Shown one piece after another: positions 1 to 11,109 of a DNA stretch of 64,000 bases. Location: positions 372,001 to 436,000 of the forward strand of contig JAMYHL010000016.1 of NCBI GenBank assembly GCA_025531455.1. The letters run 5' to 3'. The stretch is from Apiotrichum sp. Y4204. Its lineage: Eukaryota; Basidiomycota; Tremellomycetes; Trichosporonales; Trichosporonaceae. The position numbers and the translations under genes are program-made. The stretch's first letter is position 1; each line of letters begins with the position of its first letter. The notes beneath the pieces were generated by a model. That model made no database searches and was not told the origin of the DNA. It saw nothing but the letters and a program-made list of their open reading frames with translations.

Positions 1-1871
1 TTCTTTCAGATGCGCCCTCTAGGCCTGGCAAGTTGTAATGAAGGGCTCTCGGACAAAACACCAATTCCTCATCCGCAAGCCGTGCGGCCGTACATCGATA
101 TCATCGAGCCTCTGTCTAACGTGCAAGCTGCCAAACACCACTTTCGCCTCAAGGCCGGGCCGAACGGTCACCTCGCCATGCTTCTCTTGTCCAAGGATGG
201 AGAAGAGCGTAGCGGTCCTCTGTCCGTGTGGAACTGGCGCCGTGGAGAGTGTGTCGGTGTGAGTTTGTTACTGTGCTTGCGTGACTAATGCTTTTAGTAT
301 TTTCCGCCTCGAGAGGGCAAGTCAAACTTTCTCGATTTCGATTTTTACACGACTCGCAGCGTGGTAATCCTCGAAGCTTACGTCCCGCCAGCTATCGTTT
401 CTCCTTCTGGCTCGAGCGCGACCACAAATGCCCCGTTGAAGACGCGTCTCTCAGCTCTTCGCTTCGGTAGCGCCTTTCCAATCAACAATAACGTTTATTA
501 CGCCGAGGCCAAGGGGTCTTCTGTGAAGGTAGCAGACAACACCTGGCTGATGAGTGAACTGCGACAGGAAAAGGTGTCCCACATTGTGTCTGTTGAAATG
601 CCGCCGTCTCTTGACCGCACCTTACGGGTTCCACTTGAGAAGCCGGTTTCCGCGATCTACGGCCGCTTGTCGATGTATCCGCCCATGAGTGACGACTACA
701 CTCTTGGGTCGATATCATACACCCTGTGGAGCAAACCAGCTCGTGGGGCGCAATCCACAACTCCAGTTGTGCGCGGTGCCATTCCTGCAGCGATACTAGC
801 TTCTCAAATCTCGCGGACCACGAAGATGGGCGCCATCAGGTCCGCCATTGCGACATGGCTGAGGCATGCCGACCTTCCCACAGTACCATACTCGTTCGAA
901 CTCATCCAGAGCAAGTTCAGTGACGCGCTGGCGCTTCTTGCCACCAAGGACACCGAAGAAGATAACTGGATATGGGAGGAGCACTATTTCGCCAACGACT
1001 TTTACCTCAGCTATGGAGTTGAGTTGTTCGAGGCGCTTGTGATTGCCGCCGACGAGATGGCCAGCATCGCCAAACGCGGAACTGGAGCCACACCGACGTC
1101 GATCGGAGACCTGCTTGACAACTGTGGTGGGCTAGAGCGCCACTCAGAGATCTTCGCCCACAGTCTTCCAGCTTTGGTGGGTCCCATGTCGGAGGCAACC
1201 ATGAAACCGTTCTCTGAGTGGTGCGAGTACGCCGACTTTTTCGTCACTCCTCCATCGCCGCAAGCGGATGTGTATGCTGCGCGACTGGTGTACCTCGACT
1301 ACGATAACGAAGGTTTGAGTGGCAAGAAGATGCGCAAGGACGGTCTCCCCGCGGAGCTGACCGACAAACGGTGCTGGCTTGTTGTCCGCAACTACAACCT
1401 CTCGATGATCGGCTTTCCGCGTGCACACACAATGGACGCTGCGCAGCGTCTGTGGTGCCCCGGTCCATTAGACGACTGGGAGGATCGTCCACTCGAGGCT
1501 CTTGACGAGCTCCCGGAGATAGAACGACCAGCGCGGTACGTCAAGTGTGGAGCGGGCAGTAGCGGCACTCGTAGCCAGAACCTCCACGCTCCGTGGCTGG
1601 GAACGCAAGTTCTGGGTTGCGCATTCTGGAAAGAGCACGATCTTCCAGTTTCAGCAGGCTGTGGCGCCGCAACGTCTAACGCTGCGTACACCGAGCTCCG
1701 CGTGGGCGTGGTGAGCAACCGAGACACCATTGCTGGCGTCCTCTTTGACGGGCAAAGCATGGTGATTGCCCAGGTGCGTACTGAGAGAGGAGCCATTGCT
1801 GATCAAAGGCCGACAAGAACCTCATCATTTCATTCTAGAGGGTTTACCAGAGAAACCGAGACAGCACGTAA
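1..1871 (+). CDS. Hypothetical protein, 3' part (5' end outside window)
   Basis: Function not recognised. Exons read as <1-258, 298-1773 and 1839-1871, giving at least 588 residues. Both introns have GT..AG ends and keep frame: the first (259-297) begins GTGAGT, the second (1774-1838) begins GTGCGT. The start of the visible protein contains a segment (SVWNWRRGECVG followed by YFPPREGKSNFLDFDFYT) resembling a WD/beta-propeller blade in large F-box-like proteins of these yeasts. That resemblance is an impression, not a domain hit. No membrane segment or catalytic motif was seen. The third exon adds only ten residues; without the second splice the frame would run to about 1974. Confidence 0.55.
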
Positions 1872-3793
1872 CGGAAGCGAAAATGAACAAATGGGCCCTC
1901 GACGAAATGGTCCCTCGACGCGTTCATACCACTGTGACTACGACGAACGGAATGTGCAACAATGCAGCACATGATGCCGCTTTACGAAACGTCTGAAGCG
2001 ATGATAATTACGAGACGACCCAACGGACGCAACACCCCGACACGACCTCGTCTCCGATTAGACAGCCTTCCCGACAGCCACAAAACATGCACCCGTCGCC
2101 CCCCTGTTGTACATTTAGATGGCAATGTGCGATGCATACAGTAACTTGTGCCGTGCGGGTGGTTCAGGTGGTGCGGGTATGGCACCCGGCGTGCCCCACC
2201 CTCGTTTTTGACTGCGATGCCAAATCGCGGAACTCGGACAGTAAACGCTTCACGATCGAAAAGTGGCACACGGCCGATCGTCATTGTGCACGCGGTCGCG
2301 CAACCCCCTATAACTTCTCCAGCAGTTTATGTATGCAGACAAGAGTTTTTCCAAAAACATTACTGAGTATTTTAGCTATTGCACTATTGTTTGATACTTT
2401 GATCATTTTAGCTATTGTTTGATACTTTGCTCTTACCGAGATGTGCACTTCTTCTGACAGAGAGAATTATCTCTTCTAATAAAAACTCCTTAGAAAGAAA
2501 TTTCTTCCTTCTAACCACAATCCTAAATCCTGGTGGACCTGTTTCCGAAGCGTTGAGATTCTTGAACGAAGCTCTGGTACAGTCCTTGCCCTTGGCTCAA
2601 CTCTTTCATCTTCAATAACCCATTATAGCAACACAAAAAGAGCGACCCCGACAGTGCTGATAATCTGATGTCAGCGGCACAACCTGTTGGATACGCACAA
2701 CTCGGCCGGCCACTTTTCCAGCATTACGCAAGTTGTTTGCGCCTGAGCTGGAACTCGCTGCCGCGAGAGTGTTGTTTGAAGGTGCCGCTGTGGAGGTTTG
2801 GGATCCACTGGCCGCCGCCGTGGACGTGGAGGAAACGACCGGCGCACGCTCAATGTCGGGGTGTTGATGGGGAGCTCGGTGGTTGTAAACGGCGCGCTGT
2901 TCTCGTGTGTACCTGATGAGGCGTCCGCTGGGACTTTAATTTATCAGCCAAGGGTGCGAGAGACTAGAGTCAAAACGGGCGACACACTTTTCGGCAGTAA
3001 GAAATGCAATACTGGTGAGGTTGAAGTAAGCGTCGTCGGACACACCAGTGATAGTGATAGTGATGGTGGTCTACTTGCCTGTTGGCAAAGGTAAATGGAA
3101 AGTGTGGATAGTAGTAATGTCAAGAGCAACGAAGAGAGGAGGAGCATGAGTATGGATGAGTTCCAAAATCGCGTTAGCATGTAAGTCGGGGTGCAGCAAG
3201 CGTGATTGATGCTCGACAGAACCATGGAAGAGGCACGGGTTGTGTAAGTGTCCGAGATGTCCAGGGAGTGAAGTGGTATGATAAATGCATGGATCCATCT
3301 TGTTCCTGTGACACGAAAAGTTTCCACAATCTCTGGTGAATCCTGAAACTGGACGTGAGTGCTGGAACGGCGCCGCTCACCGCTTTCCTCAATCTGAACG
3401 GCAGCCAGGGGTGCGGGAACAGGGGGTCCACAACCGCATCCCGGCGTACCCCTGATGAACAGCGGTACAGCGTTTCGCAATGGGACATGTGTGCTGGGCC
3501 ATAACGTCTGTCGCCAGCAAGCTCACCAAGCTGGCGAGTGCGTCACGAGCGATTGCTGTTGCGCATGAATCCTGGTGACCATAAACTGTCTATACCTCAA
3601 CGCTGCGACCAGCCAGCGACATGTGAAATCCACGAAGAGGACGAGTTTCTTGTGCAAGTGCTGGATGATATCGCTGTTGTCCAGATACGTTTGCCAAGGG
3701 TTCACGAGCGTCGACTAGATCCAAACGTGGCGAAACTCATTGTTGAAGGCCAGCAAAACACAGTGACCAAACCCGGCCCCGTCGCCATTCCCC
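1872..3793. other. Gene-poor stretch of 1.9 kb
   Basis: No gene could be supported. The part from about 2320 to 2640 is clearly AT-richer than its surroundings and contains an imperfect direct repeat. An open frame at 2664-2867 (+) reads like protein but has no start codon or recognisable domain. Other open frames on both strands have no splice-consistent continuation. The right edge is the 3' flank of the family-X polymerase. Confidence 0.6.
2370..2428. repeat. Imperfect tandem direct repeat, AT-rich
   Basis: TTTTAGCTATTG...TTTGATACTTT occurs at 2370-2400 and again at 2406-2428. The first copy carries about eight extra bases between the two halves. This looks like local duplication or slippage, with no sign of mobility. 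Confidence 0.7.
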
Positions 3794-5818
3794 CTATCCA
3801 TCGGCATTCCGCAGCTCGGGGGGAACGTACGCGAGCCCCAGGAACGCCAGTATCTCGCGCTCGGTACCGAAATGAATCTCCTCGTTCGTGCGCGACAGCA
3901 AACCCGCGCGAAACTTGTACCCCCTATCGTCAGCCAGCTCCTTACCACCACACCCACTGGTCCTCGGCGACGCGGCGCAGGTCGCGCTCAAACATCATGC
4001 TCCCGCTCCAGCTGAGTACCGCCGCGGCGTAGCGTTCGCGCGGGGCGAGGATGATGTCTACCCGGCGATGGAGGCGCGGCGGCGGGCGTTTTCCAGCACT
4101 GTTCTTGTTCCCCTCAGCTGGTGGGAGACGGAGGATGACAAATGCTTTGTCGAGGTTATCAAAGTTTGCGCCGCTCGAGTGCAGAGGGGTGTTTGGATCG
4201 CGTACCGTCTTTTCTTCTCATCAGCATTATATTTTGGAACGTCAACTCACGCAGGACATGGGTCACGATGCCGAGCCGCCCGAGACGGCGGCACAGCGCA
4301 CCGAGCAGGTCGGGATCGTCGCCCGCCGGGGAGAGAATTACGTCCACGTCGGAAACCTCGGGCTTGCCCCGGCGGTATCTGATATCAGAGATGGCGTTAC
4401 TCGCGAACTTACCCCCCCGCGATGGTCCACACGCAGGCGGGGTGCAGTGCCTCTGCGTTCTGCGCGACGACTGCAGCGATTTCCTCCGCCTCGGCGCGCG
4501 GGATCCTGTTATCAGTAAACTTCGGCACCGGCACTCACGGAGCAGCGAGCTCGTCCTTGAGATCGAGCCACGCACACACCACCTCGGAGCGGCTCATCGT
4601 GCCCTCCATTCTGCGCCGGAACGCGTGCCGTTCCGCCCGGTGCTCGCTTTCGGTCTCGCGTTTTCGTTTTCGTTTCCTGCCCCCCGTCTCGCTGTGCTCT
4701 GTATTCTCCTCCTTCCCGTCCCCGTCGCAGTAATACGCCTTCACGTCGTCGAGCGTGCGGCACCCGCGCTCCCACAGCTCGGCAGCGGTCACGGTCCCGA
4801 CGCCGTGGATGCTCGAAAACTCCACGAGGGCGCGGTAGTGCTCTGACGCGAGGATCGCGTCCGACTCGGCAATTGTGCCAGTGTCGAGGTACTCGTCGAT
4901 CTGGGCGTCAGACGTATGCCGGGAGAGGAGGACCAGAGGCGGTGCGGGAAGACTCGTACTCACCCGATTCGCGACCTTTTCGCCGACGTCGACGAGCTTG
5001 CGCGCCTCGGCGCCAGAACGCAGGCGGCGGGGCACGGCTGTTGTCAGTTCACAGCGGGCAGTGGTATTCCGCACATTTAAGAATCTGGGGTCAGAAAACG
5101 AGCCACAAAAGCCACACCTCAGACTCACGCTCATGCTCCGCCGATAGCTGAGGACATTACTATTCTTCTGGGCGCCCTCCTCGAACTCGCGCAGCGCATA
5201 TATCGGCCGGATGGCATCAACAATGTCCTGGTTTACGCATTTGAGCGGACACGGGCGCTCAACCGCCATGCGGGGGATTGAGCGCAGCGGGATGTCTTCC
5301 GGATAAGGGGCAATGTCGGGTTTGGATGTCGTTGGTGGCGCTGGTGACGTTGGCGACGGTGGCGGCTTGATTGCCTCGACGCTGTTGCTGTGCTTGAAGA
5401 CGCGGTATTTCTCGCGATCGGGCAGCGCGAGGGATACGACCTCGCGCTCGTGCAATTTTGCCAGCGCATATGTATCCGCTACGAACGCGTCCGAGAGGAG
5501 GTTTGTCATCGCGGTCTGACGTCAGTTTCTTCTCCGCTAGCATACGCTCACGGCGCCAGCTCCGAGGATGCGCTCGAGGCGCGGCCGCCCGCGCAGGGCG
5601 GTGATCACGATCCGGGCTGCGCGGGCGTCGCCTACCCGCTCGCCGCCGAGCGCTGTGATGCGCTCGTCCGTCTCTGGCGGGAGGTGTGCGGGGACGAGGA
5701 AGAATGTCAGCTCGGCAAAGAGCGGGGGCAGGCGCGGGAAGAGGGGCGAGATCGGGGACGGGACGGGGGAGGGGGAGGAGCTCGAGTCGGAGCTCGCGGA
5801 CGGAGCGCGCGAGGACAT
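3794..5818 (-). CDS. POL4: DNA polymerase family X (Pol4/mu/lambda-like) with N-terminal BRCT
   Basis: Repair polymerase that fills short gaps in base-excision and end-joining repair in the nucleus. Nine exons keep phase throughout: 5552-5818, 5129-5515, 5075-5084, 4964-5037, 4539-4900, 4413-4505, 4251-4378, 3958-4216 and 3794-3923 (569 aa). Residues about 20-110 form a BRCT-like fold after a Ser/Pro-rich start. Helix-hairpin-helix segments follow (GEKVANR; HGVGTVTAAELW), then a Lys/Arg-rich insertion. The palm has GGYRRGK followed by DVDVI (two catalytic Asp) and RRVDIIL (third Asp). The C-terminal thumb ends LGLAYVPPELRNA, typical of the family. The start at 5818 is preferred over an in-frame ATG at 5890 because the added stretch runs through a simple repeat. 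The third exon is only 10 nt (see findings). Confidence 0.93.
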
Positions 5819-6071
5819 TGTGGATGATGGGGGTATGGATGCATGGGAACTCTGATATGATGGGGATGGACATAAGTATGGAAATGACATGACATGACAT
5901 GATATCGCTGAACGGCCGACATAGACCGCTTGACCGCATGCTCTCGACGGTCGTGCTCTCGTGCTTGTTCAGGAATGCAAGGTTGATGACGTCGGGGACC
6001 GAGGAATGAGACATGGGTCTCGGCGGAAATGAGACATTGCTTCGGCGTGGGGGGTTCAATGAATGCTATTC

Positions 6072-8346
6072 TCAGAGGAGTAGCGGCTCCTGATGGAGGA
6101 CCGGCACGTGCACTGTGGGCGGGCCGAGCTCGGGGATGCCGAGGATGGCGCTCAGCTCGGCGAGGTCGTCGAGCTCAGTGAGGAGGTTGGGCGAGTTTGA
6201 CGTGGTGGCCGGAGACGCGTGAGCGATGGGGTCGACGGGGTCGCTAGGTGGCCAGCAGTACGCCCCACTGCGAGTTAGCAACTGATTACAGTCTACAACC
6301 CACCTTCTAACCGGCTGCTCGTGCCACTCGTGTCCGCCGTTCGCAGCCATCCGTCCTGTGGCCTGCGCCCACGACAGCGTCGGGTGCCAGGCAAGGTATG
6401 CCGTCCACGGCGGGCGCGTGCCGACGTGGATGAGGGGCACGGGCGGGCGCTGGTCGACCGCACGCCAGAACTCTGCGGGGAGCGGGAATGGCATCGCCTG
6501 GCGTGAGCACCCTAACAGCCTTGTAGCTCACCTCGGAGGTCCACACCGTGTCGTACAGGATGGACTCGGAAAAGATGCGCCCCAGGAACAACACCTCGCC
6601 GGCCTTGGTCGCGTTCTCCAGCGCGGTATACTTCTCGGACGAGCCCGCGTGCTTGAGCGCAAACGTCGGGCGCGCGCGGTGCTCGTGCGTCGGGGAAATA
6701 ACACTCATGTGCACCTCCGTAGCGCCGCGGTGCAGCGCGCGCGCGATGGCCCACACCGCCCCGCGGAGATTGGTCGTGCAGCTGATCCACTGGTCGCTCG
6801 TGCTGCACATTACGTGTGCGGCGACGGTCGAGGCGAGGAACGAGCCTGCGTACCCCTCCCATGAGGGGCGGGATGGGTAGGCTGTCGGGGAGATGCCGTC
6901 GTATGCGCGCGCCGAGAAGCCAGAGGTCGCCGCCGTTCCCGTCCATTTCAGCGGTGAGCGAGAGTATACCGAATGTACGCGGAAACAGCCGCCGTCCTTG
7001 GAGAACTGGTTGAGGGAAGCAAAGGTGAGCTCTGGAACTGCTGGTGAGAGGACTGGGCAGAGTTGGGGAAGGTGCAGCGCTGCGGTTGGGGCCGGGGCTA
7101 ACTTTGAGGGTAGCTGGCCGAGAGGGATCGAGTTCGGGAGCGATGCGGGGGTGTTCCCGCCATTGCTGTTGCTGCCAGTGCTGTTGCCGCCATTGCCATT
7201 GCTGCTGCCGTTGCTGTTCCCGCCACTGGTGTAGCTATTATTGTGGCGGTGACCGTTACCGTTGCTGTTCCCATTTCCGCTGCCGCTGCCATTCCCGTTC
7301 CCCCGACCATTGCGGCGCGGCGGAGCCTGGCGATTCGGGAGGTGTCCCAAGCGCTGTCCATGATGTGTGCTCGGCCCGCCATTCGCACGACGGCTCCCGG
7401 CATCCACACTGCCTCCGCCGCGAAGCGCCAGCAGCCCAAACGTGTCATCATCATCATACCCCGCTGTCTCCGCCTCGGAGGCTTCCGCGTCGGGGTCCGC
7501 GACGTACAGTTCGTTGTCGGGGTCGTACTCGGACCACGCGCGGCCGGCGAAGTACGAGACATCAAAATCAGACTCGGCCTCGGACGCGGACGGCTCGGGG
7601 CTGGGTTCGGGTTCGGTGGCTGCGGGCTCTGGGTGGAAGCCGATCAACGCGAGGAAGGACGGACTCGGCGGCCTCCCGGAAAGGACTTCTCGAGGCGGGT
7701 CGCTGGCTTGGTCGAAGTCGACGAGCACGGGGGCGGGCGGCGCACTCCCAGCCAGCAGGTCCGTCAGGTCCGAGCCTGAGCCTGAGTCCGAGTCCGCGTT
7801 CCTCATCACCACGTCGCTGAGATACGCGTCGGGCACCACGTTGATGAGGCCCTCTACGGGGGAAACCGTCAGGCGAGGGGGTGCTGAAGCCCTGCGAGCA
7901 TGGCCGTTCGGGAGTGGGTTAGAGCGGTTGTTTGGGAGTGCGTTAGAGTCGTTCGGAAGGGGGTTAGAGCCATCAGACGCCTCATCCCAATCATCCCAGT
8001 CATCGCTGCCTGCCTGGTTGGCGCGTTCGGCTTCGGCTTCGCGCGCGGCGCGAACCCACTCATCCCACCCTTCCTCCCACGGTGCGGGGACGATGGCGTC
8101 CGCAGGGACGGTGTAGGTGAAATTGGGGATGATGGTGGGCAGGTCTGCGGGGTCGGGGCGAGTGGGAGCTAGAGTTGGGGACGGGGAGGAGGAAGGCGGG
8201 GATGCGGACGGGGAGGACGGCGAGGGGGAGCCGGAGGGGGAGGAGGGGGGGAATGGGGGGGAGGAGAGGGGTGAGGGGGAGGAGACTGAGGAGGGGTACG
8301 GGTTGGTTGTTGCCATTGGTGACGCTGAAGATGACGAGTACGACAT
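6072..8346 (-). CDS. Orphan family protein, copy A (possibly DUF7587-like)
   Basis: Three exons, 6532-8346, 6304-6497 and 6072-6267, give 734 aa. The first 430 residues are low-complexity: Ser/Pro-rich, then Asp/Glu-rich, then a long Asn/Gly/Ser tract. A conserved region follows with FRVHSVYSRSPLKWTG, CSTSDQWIS and GEVLFLGRIFSES, then a block after the first intron beginning PFPLPAEFW. The same order of motifs, and an intron at the same place and phase, occurs in the gene at 48989-50863, so the two are paralogues. The R-then-(S)TS-then-E pattern and the FRV opening recall fungal DUF7587 proteins; that name is from memory. No signal peptide or membrane segment was seen. Function unknown. Confidence 0.8.
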
Positions 8347-8753
8347 TAGTGCAAGAAGCAAGAGTGAGAAAAGAGTAGAGAAGGAGTGTTTGGGTGTTTG
8401 TTGTCAGTGATGATGATGGCGGTGAGGGAAGACGCGGTGCCATCACCGGTGGATGAGTATATGAGCGCGCACATTTCAGCCAGAAGCGCACACTCGAGTC
8501 CCAAATCCAACATTTACCCACGTCCTCCAGAGCGCACTGTCCGTGGCCGCGACGCGTCTGCGAGGCATGCACGCATGCACGTACAAGCAAAATGCACGCT
8601 CGACGGCCGCCCTGCACGCCTCGCGCCTCGCTTCCGGCTTCCGATCAGATCCCCACCCCATGTCCCCCGCGGCCTCGCTGCCGTCCCTGAACGAAACGAC
8701 GTCAAGTCAAGTGCCAAGTGCCAGCCCGGAGCTGAATGGTAGTGCTATGCATA
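8347..8753. promoter_or_regulatory. Upstream region of orphan family copy A
   Basis: The region of 407 bp lies between the start of copy A and the end of the next minus-strand gene. No coding frame was supported and no TATA-like element stands out. Confidence 0.4.
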
Positions 8754-9690
8754 TTACGCAGCGACGGCCTCACGCGCCGCCGCGAGTGCGGCGCGGCGCT
8801 CGGCGTCGAGCTCGGCCCTGCGCTCCTCCTTCTCGGTCCTCGCGCGCGCGCGGCGGCGGTTGAGGTGCGTGCGCTCGAGGTGCGTCGTCATGCCCTTGGG
8901 GCGGTCGGCCCAGGCGGCAATTTCGCGCGGCGTGCGCTCGACCTCGCCGGCCGCAATGGCCGCTTCGTGGGCGGCCGCGGCGGCGGCGCGCTTCTCCTCC
9001 TGAATCGCGGCGCCGATCGCGCGCTGTGTGCTCGTGCTCGCGCTCCGCAACACCTCCTCCCACCGCTCGGCAGCCTTGGGCGCCGACGACAGCTGCCACA
9101 TCACGTGCTTCCGGTCAGGCGAGTATCGTGCCAGTCCAGTGTTCGGGTACGGCGCGTTCCACTTGCGCTCGATGAGCTCGAGGCCGGCGAGCGCCGGGAT
9201 GATGCGCTTCTTGAGGAATCTGCGGTTAGGCCTGTCGGGGAGTAATCGCGGTGTGGAAAGTGGACAGTGAGGGAGGGAGCTTCAATATGGAGATCCTTGA
9301 AATGGTTCTTTCCACTGCAGAGAGCCCGCATCGCAAGACACCTCATACCCATACTCCCCCTCGCCCTCACTCCTCTACTCACGTCGCAGAGACAAACGGA
9401 TGTCCGTCGGGCACGTCCATCGGCAGGAGGGTGTTGCTCTTGCGCGCATTCTTCGCCGCGACAGTGACCTTGAACGGGTTCGTGTTCGGCCCCTTGTCCT
9501 GCTGCTTCTTGCCCTCGAGCGGCTCGCCTTCGCTGCGGATACCCTCTGCGAGCAGCTCGCGGAACTGGTGCGGGCGCGTCTCGAGCACGCGGCGGACGAG
9601 CGCAAACGCCGCGATTGACGGGCCGGCGGTCGGGCGCAGCATTGACGGCTTGGCCTTGGCGGGCGCGAGGAGCGAGAGGCTTGGTCGCAT
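8754..9690 (-). CDS. Predicted mitochondrial protein, possibly mitoribosomal
   Basis: Two exons, 9383-9690 and 8754-9219, join in phase and give 257 aa. The N-terminus (MRPSLSLLAPAKAKP) is basic and free of acidic residues, like a mitochondrial presequence. The middle carries FLKKRIIPALAGLELIERKW, a compact basic helix-rich segment, and the C-terminus is a long Ala/Arg/Glu-rich helix. I could not assign a family with confidence. Because it shares a 288-bp promoter with mitochondrial ribosomal protein uS13m, a mitoribosomal role is inferred. An in-frame ATG at 9726 would add twelve residues; the one at 9690 begins the presequence-like part. Confidence 0.6.
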
Positions 9691-9978
9691 GCTGGTGGTG
9701 GGATAGATGGTGGACTCGATGCTCAAAGTGGAGTTGGTTGTCGATGGTCGGAAATCTCAAAAGACAGAGACAGGGCTCGGCTGATAACCTCCTCTCTGCC
9801 TGGAGGTCGGGATTTTCCGCGTGTGGCGGAGTGTGGCACCTCTGGGGGGTCCCCTGGCTGTCTTTTTCTGTTCCAGCCCTGCTTTTCACCACCAACCACC
9901 TGCAAACCACTCGATTTCGACGTTTTGTCGTCGACATCGATATCGCGCTCACCACCACCCTTCCCCCTCCCACTCGCC
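9691..9978. promoter_or_regulatory. Bidirectional promoter, mitochondrial gene pair
   Basis: This is the only intergenic DNA between two divergent genes, the minus-strand gene starting at 9690 and uS13m starting at 9979, so both must be driven from it. No repeated motif was recognised. Confidence 0.55.
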
Positions 9979-10440
9979 ATGCATCTCCTCGGTCACTACC
10001 TTCCCGACCACAAGCCGGTGCGCATCGCCCTGCGCGCATTCTACGGGGTGTCGCACGAGCGCGCCGCGCGCCTCCTCGCCCGCCTCTCCATTCCCGAAAA
10101 GGCCCTCGTGTCCTCGCTCACCGAGCCCCAAGTCACCGCCTTGTCGGGATACCTCTCTGCCCCGCTCGCTGCGGGGAGCGCACCAAAGACCCCCGTCGCC
10201 AACCCCGACGGATCGCCCTCCTCTCCCTCCCACCGCGCCCGCGAGGACCCGCTCGACACGCTCAAGATCGAGACCGACCTCCGCCGCCAGCTCCAGGCCA
10301 ACATCCAGCACCACCGTATCGTCGGAACGTACAAGGGCCGCAGGCACGCCATGGGTCTTCCAGTCCGCGGACAGAACACGCGGAACAACAGCATGACTGC
10401 GCGCAGGCTCAACTCGCTCAACCGCAGGCGGTACACGTGA
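9979..10440 (+). CDS. SWS2: Mitochondrial small-subunit ribosomal protein uS13m
   Basis: Binds the head of the mitochondrial small ribosomal subunit and contacts tRNA and the large subunit. Single exon, 153 aa. It starts MHLLGHYLPDHKPVRIAL and has the S13 signature near the end: GTYKGRRHAMGLPVRGQNT, followed by NNSMTARRLN. The helix-two-turn-helix region (YGVSHERAARLLARL) sits at residues 21-36. It is longer than bacterial S13 because of a Ser/Pro-rich insert around residues 60-85. The frame is open further upstream to 9823, but that extension would run through the promoter shared with the divergent gene, so the ATG at 9979 is chosen. Confidence 0.92.
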   Translation: MHLLGHYLPDHKPVRIALRAFYGVSHERAARLLARLSIPEKALVSSLTEPQVTALSGYLSAPLAAGSAPKTPVANPDGSPSSPSHRAREDPLDTLKIETDLRRQLQANIQHHRIVGTYKGRRHAMGLPVRGQNTRNNSMTARRLNSLNRRRYT

Positions 10441-11109
10441 GTAGAGGGAGATGCGAGGACGAGATTAGGCGAGATGGAGGGGAAGAGAGCGAGTAGCCGG
10501 TATTGCAGTGGCTCGCGAGGGCTGCTGAATCACGTATACTAGCCGAAGCGGAGCCGCTGCAAGAACTTGAGCTACTGCTCCTCGCCTCTCATATCTCGCG
10601 GCACCAACCCCTTCCACTTCACCGCTGACAGCAGCACCGCGCCGCCAGAGTTCACCGAGGCGGCCGTCCCGCAGCCGCCGTCGCAGATCCTCCGGATACT
10701 CGGCATGCAGTAGAGCGTGCGCGAGAGGGAGAATAGAGGGGAATTATGGGTAGCGCATTGCATGCATCTTTCACGATCACCACTGATCCCGGCGGCTGAT
10801 GGGCCGGCTCGTACTGACGAGAATTGCGTACTGACTCGTGTCCGAACGCAACAAAACTCTCGAAAAACAACTTCCCACCTCACACCAGCTGTTCCAATTC
10901 CGACGCCCAGGTCCCACGACAGCAATCCCAGCTTGTGCTCTCGAATATACATCAGCCTCTCTTCGAGAGTTTACGGATTTATCTCCTTTTTCCTTGCTAT
11001 AGCGGCCAGAAGCACGCCGCGGACGGCCAGACGGCGGCGGGAATAATACAGTACAAGTCTACCTGGACCCTGGGTTCGTTGCATTGCGTTGCGTGTGGCG
11101 TTTCATTGC
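10441..11109. other. Convergent intergenic region
   Basis: Holds the 3' flanks of uS13m (+) and the CBS-PB1 gene (-). An inverted repeat CTCTCGAA / TTCGAGAG lies at 10938-10945 and 10962-10969. No gene was seen. Confidence 0.5.

Noticed and set aside
3538..4032. Plus-strand frame of about 164 codons, considered as a retroelement fragment
   Set aside because: No reverse transcriptase or integrase motif in any frame, and its right end overlaps the polymerase exons antisense.
7100..7330. Asn/Gly/Ser tract of orphan copy A considered as a separate minisatellite
   Set aside because: It keeps the reading frame across the gene and is simply a low-complexity coding linker.
10572..10952. Minus-strand frame in the uS13m/CBS-PB1 intergenic region
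   Set aside because: No domain, no splice-consistent extension, and located between convergent genes.
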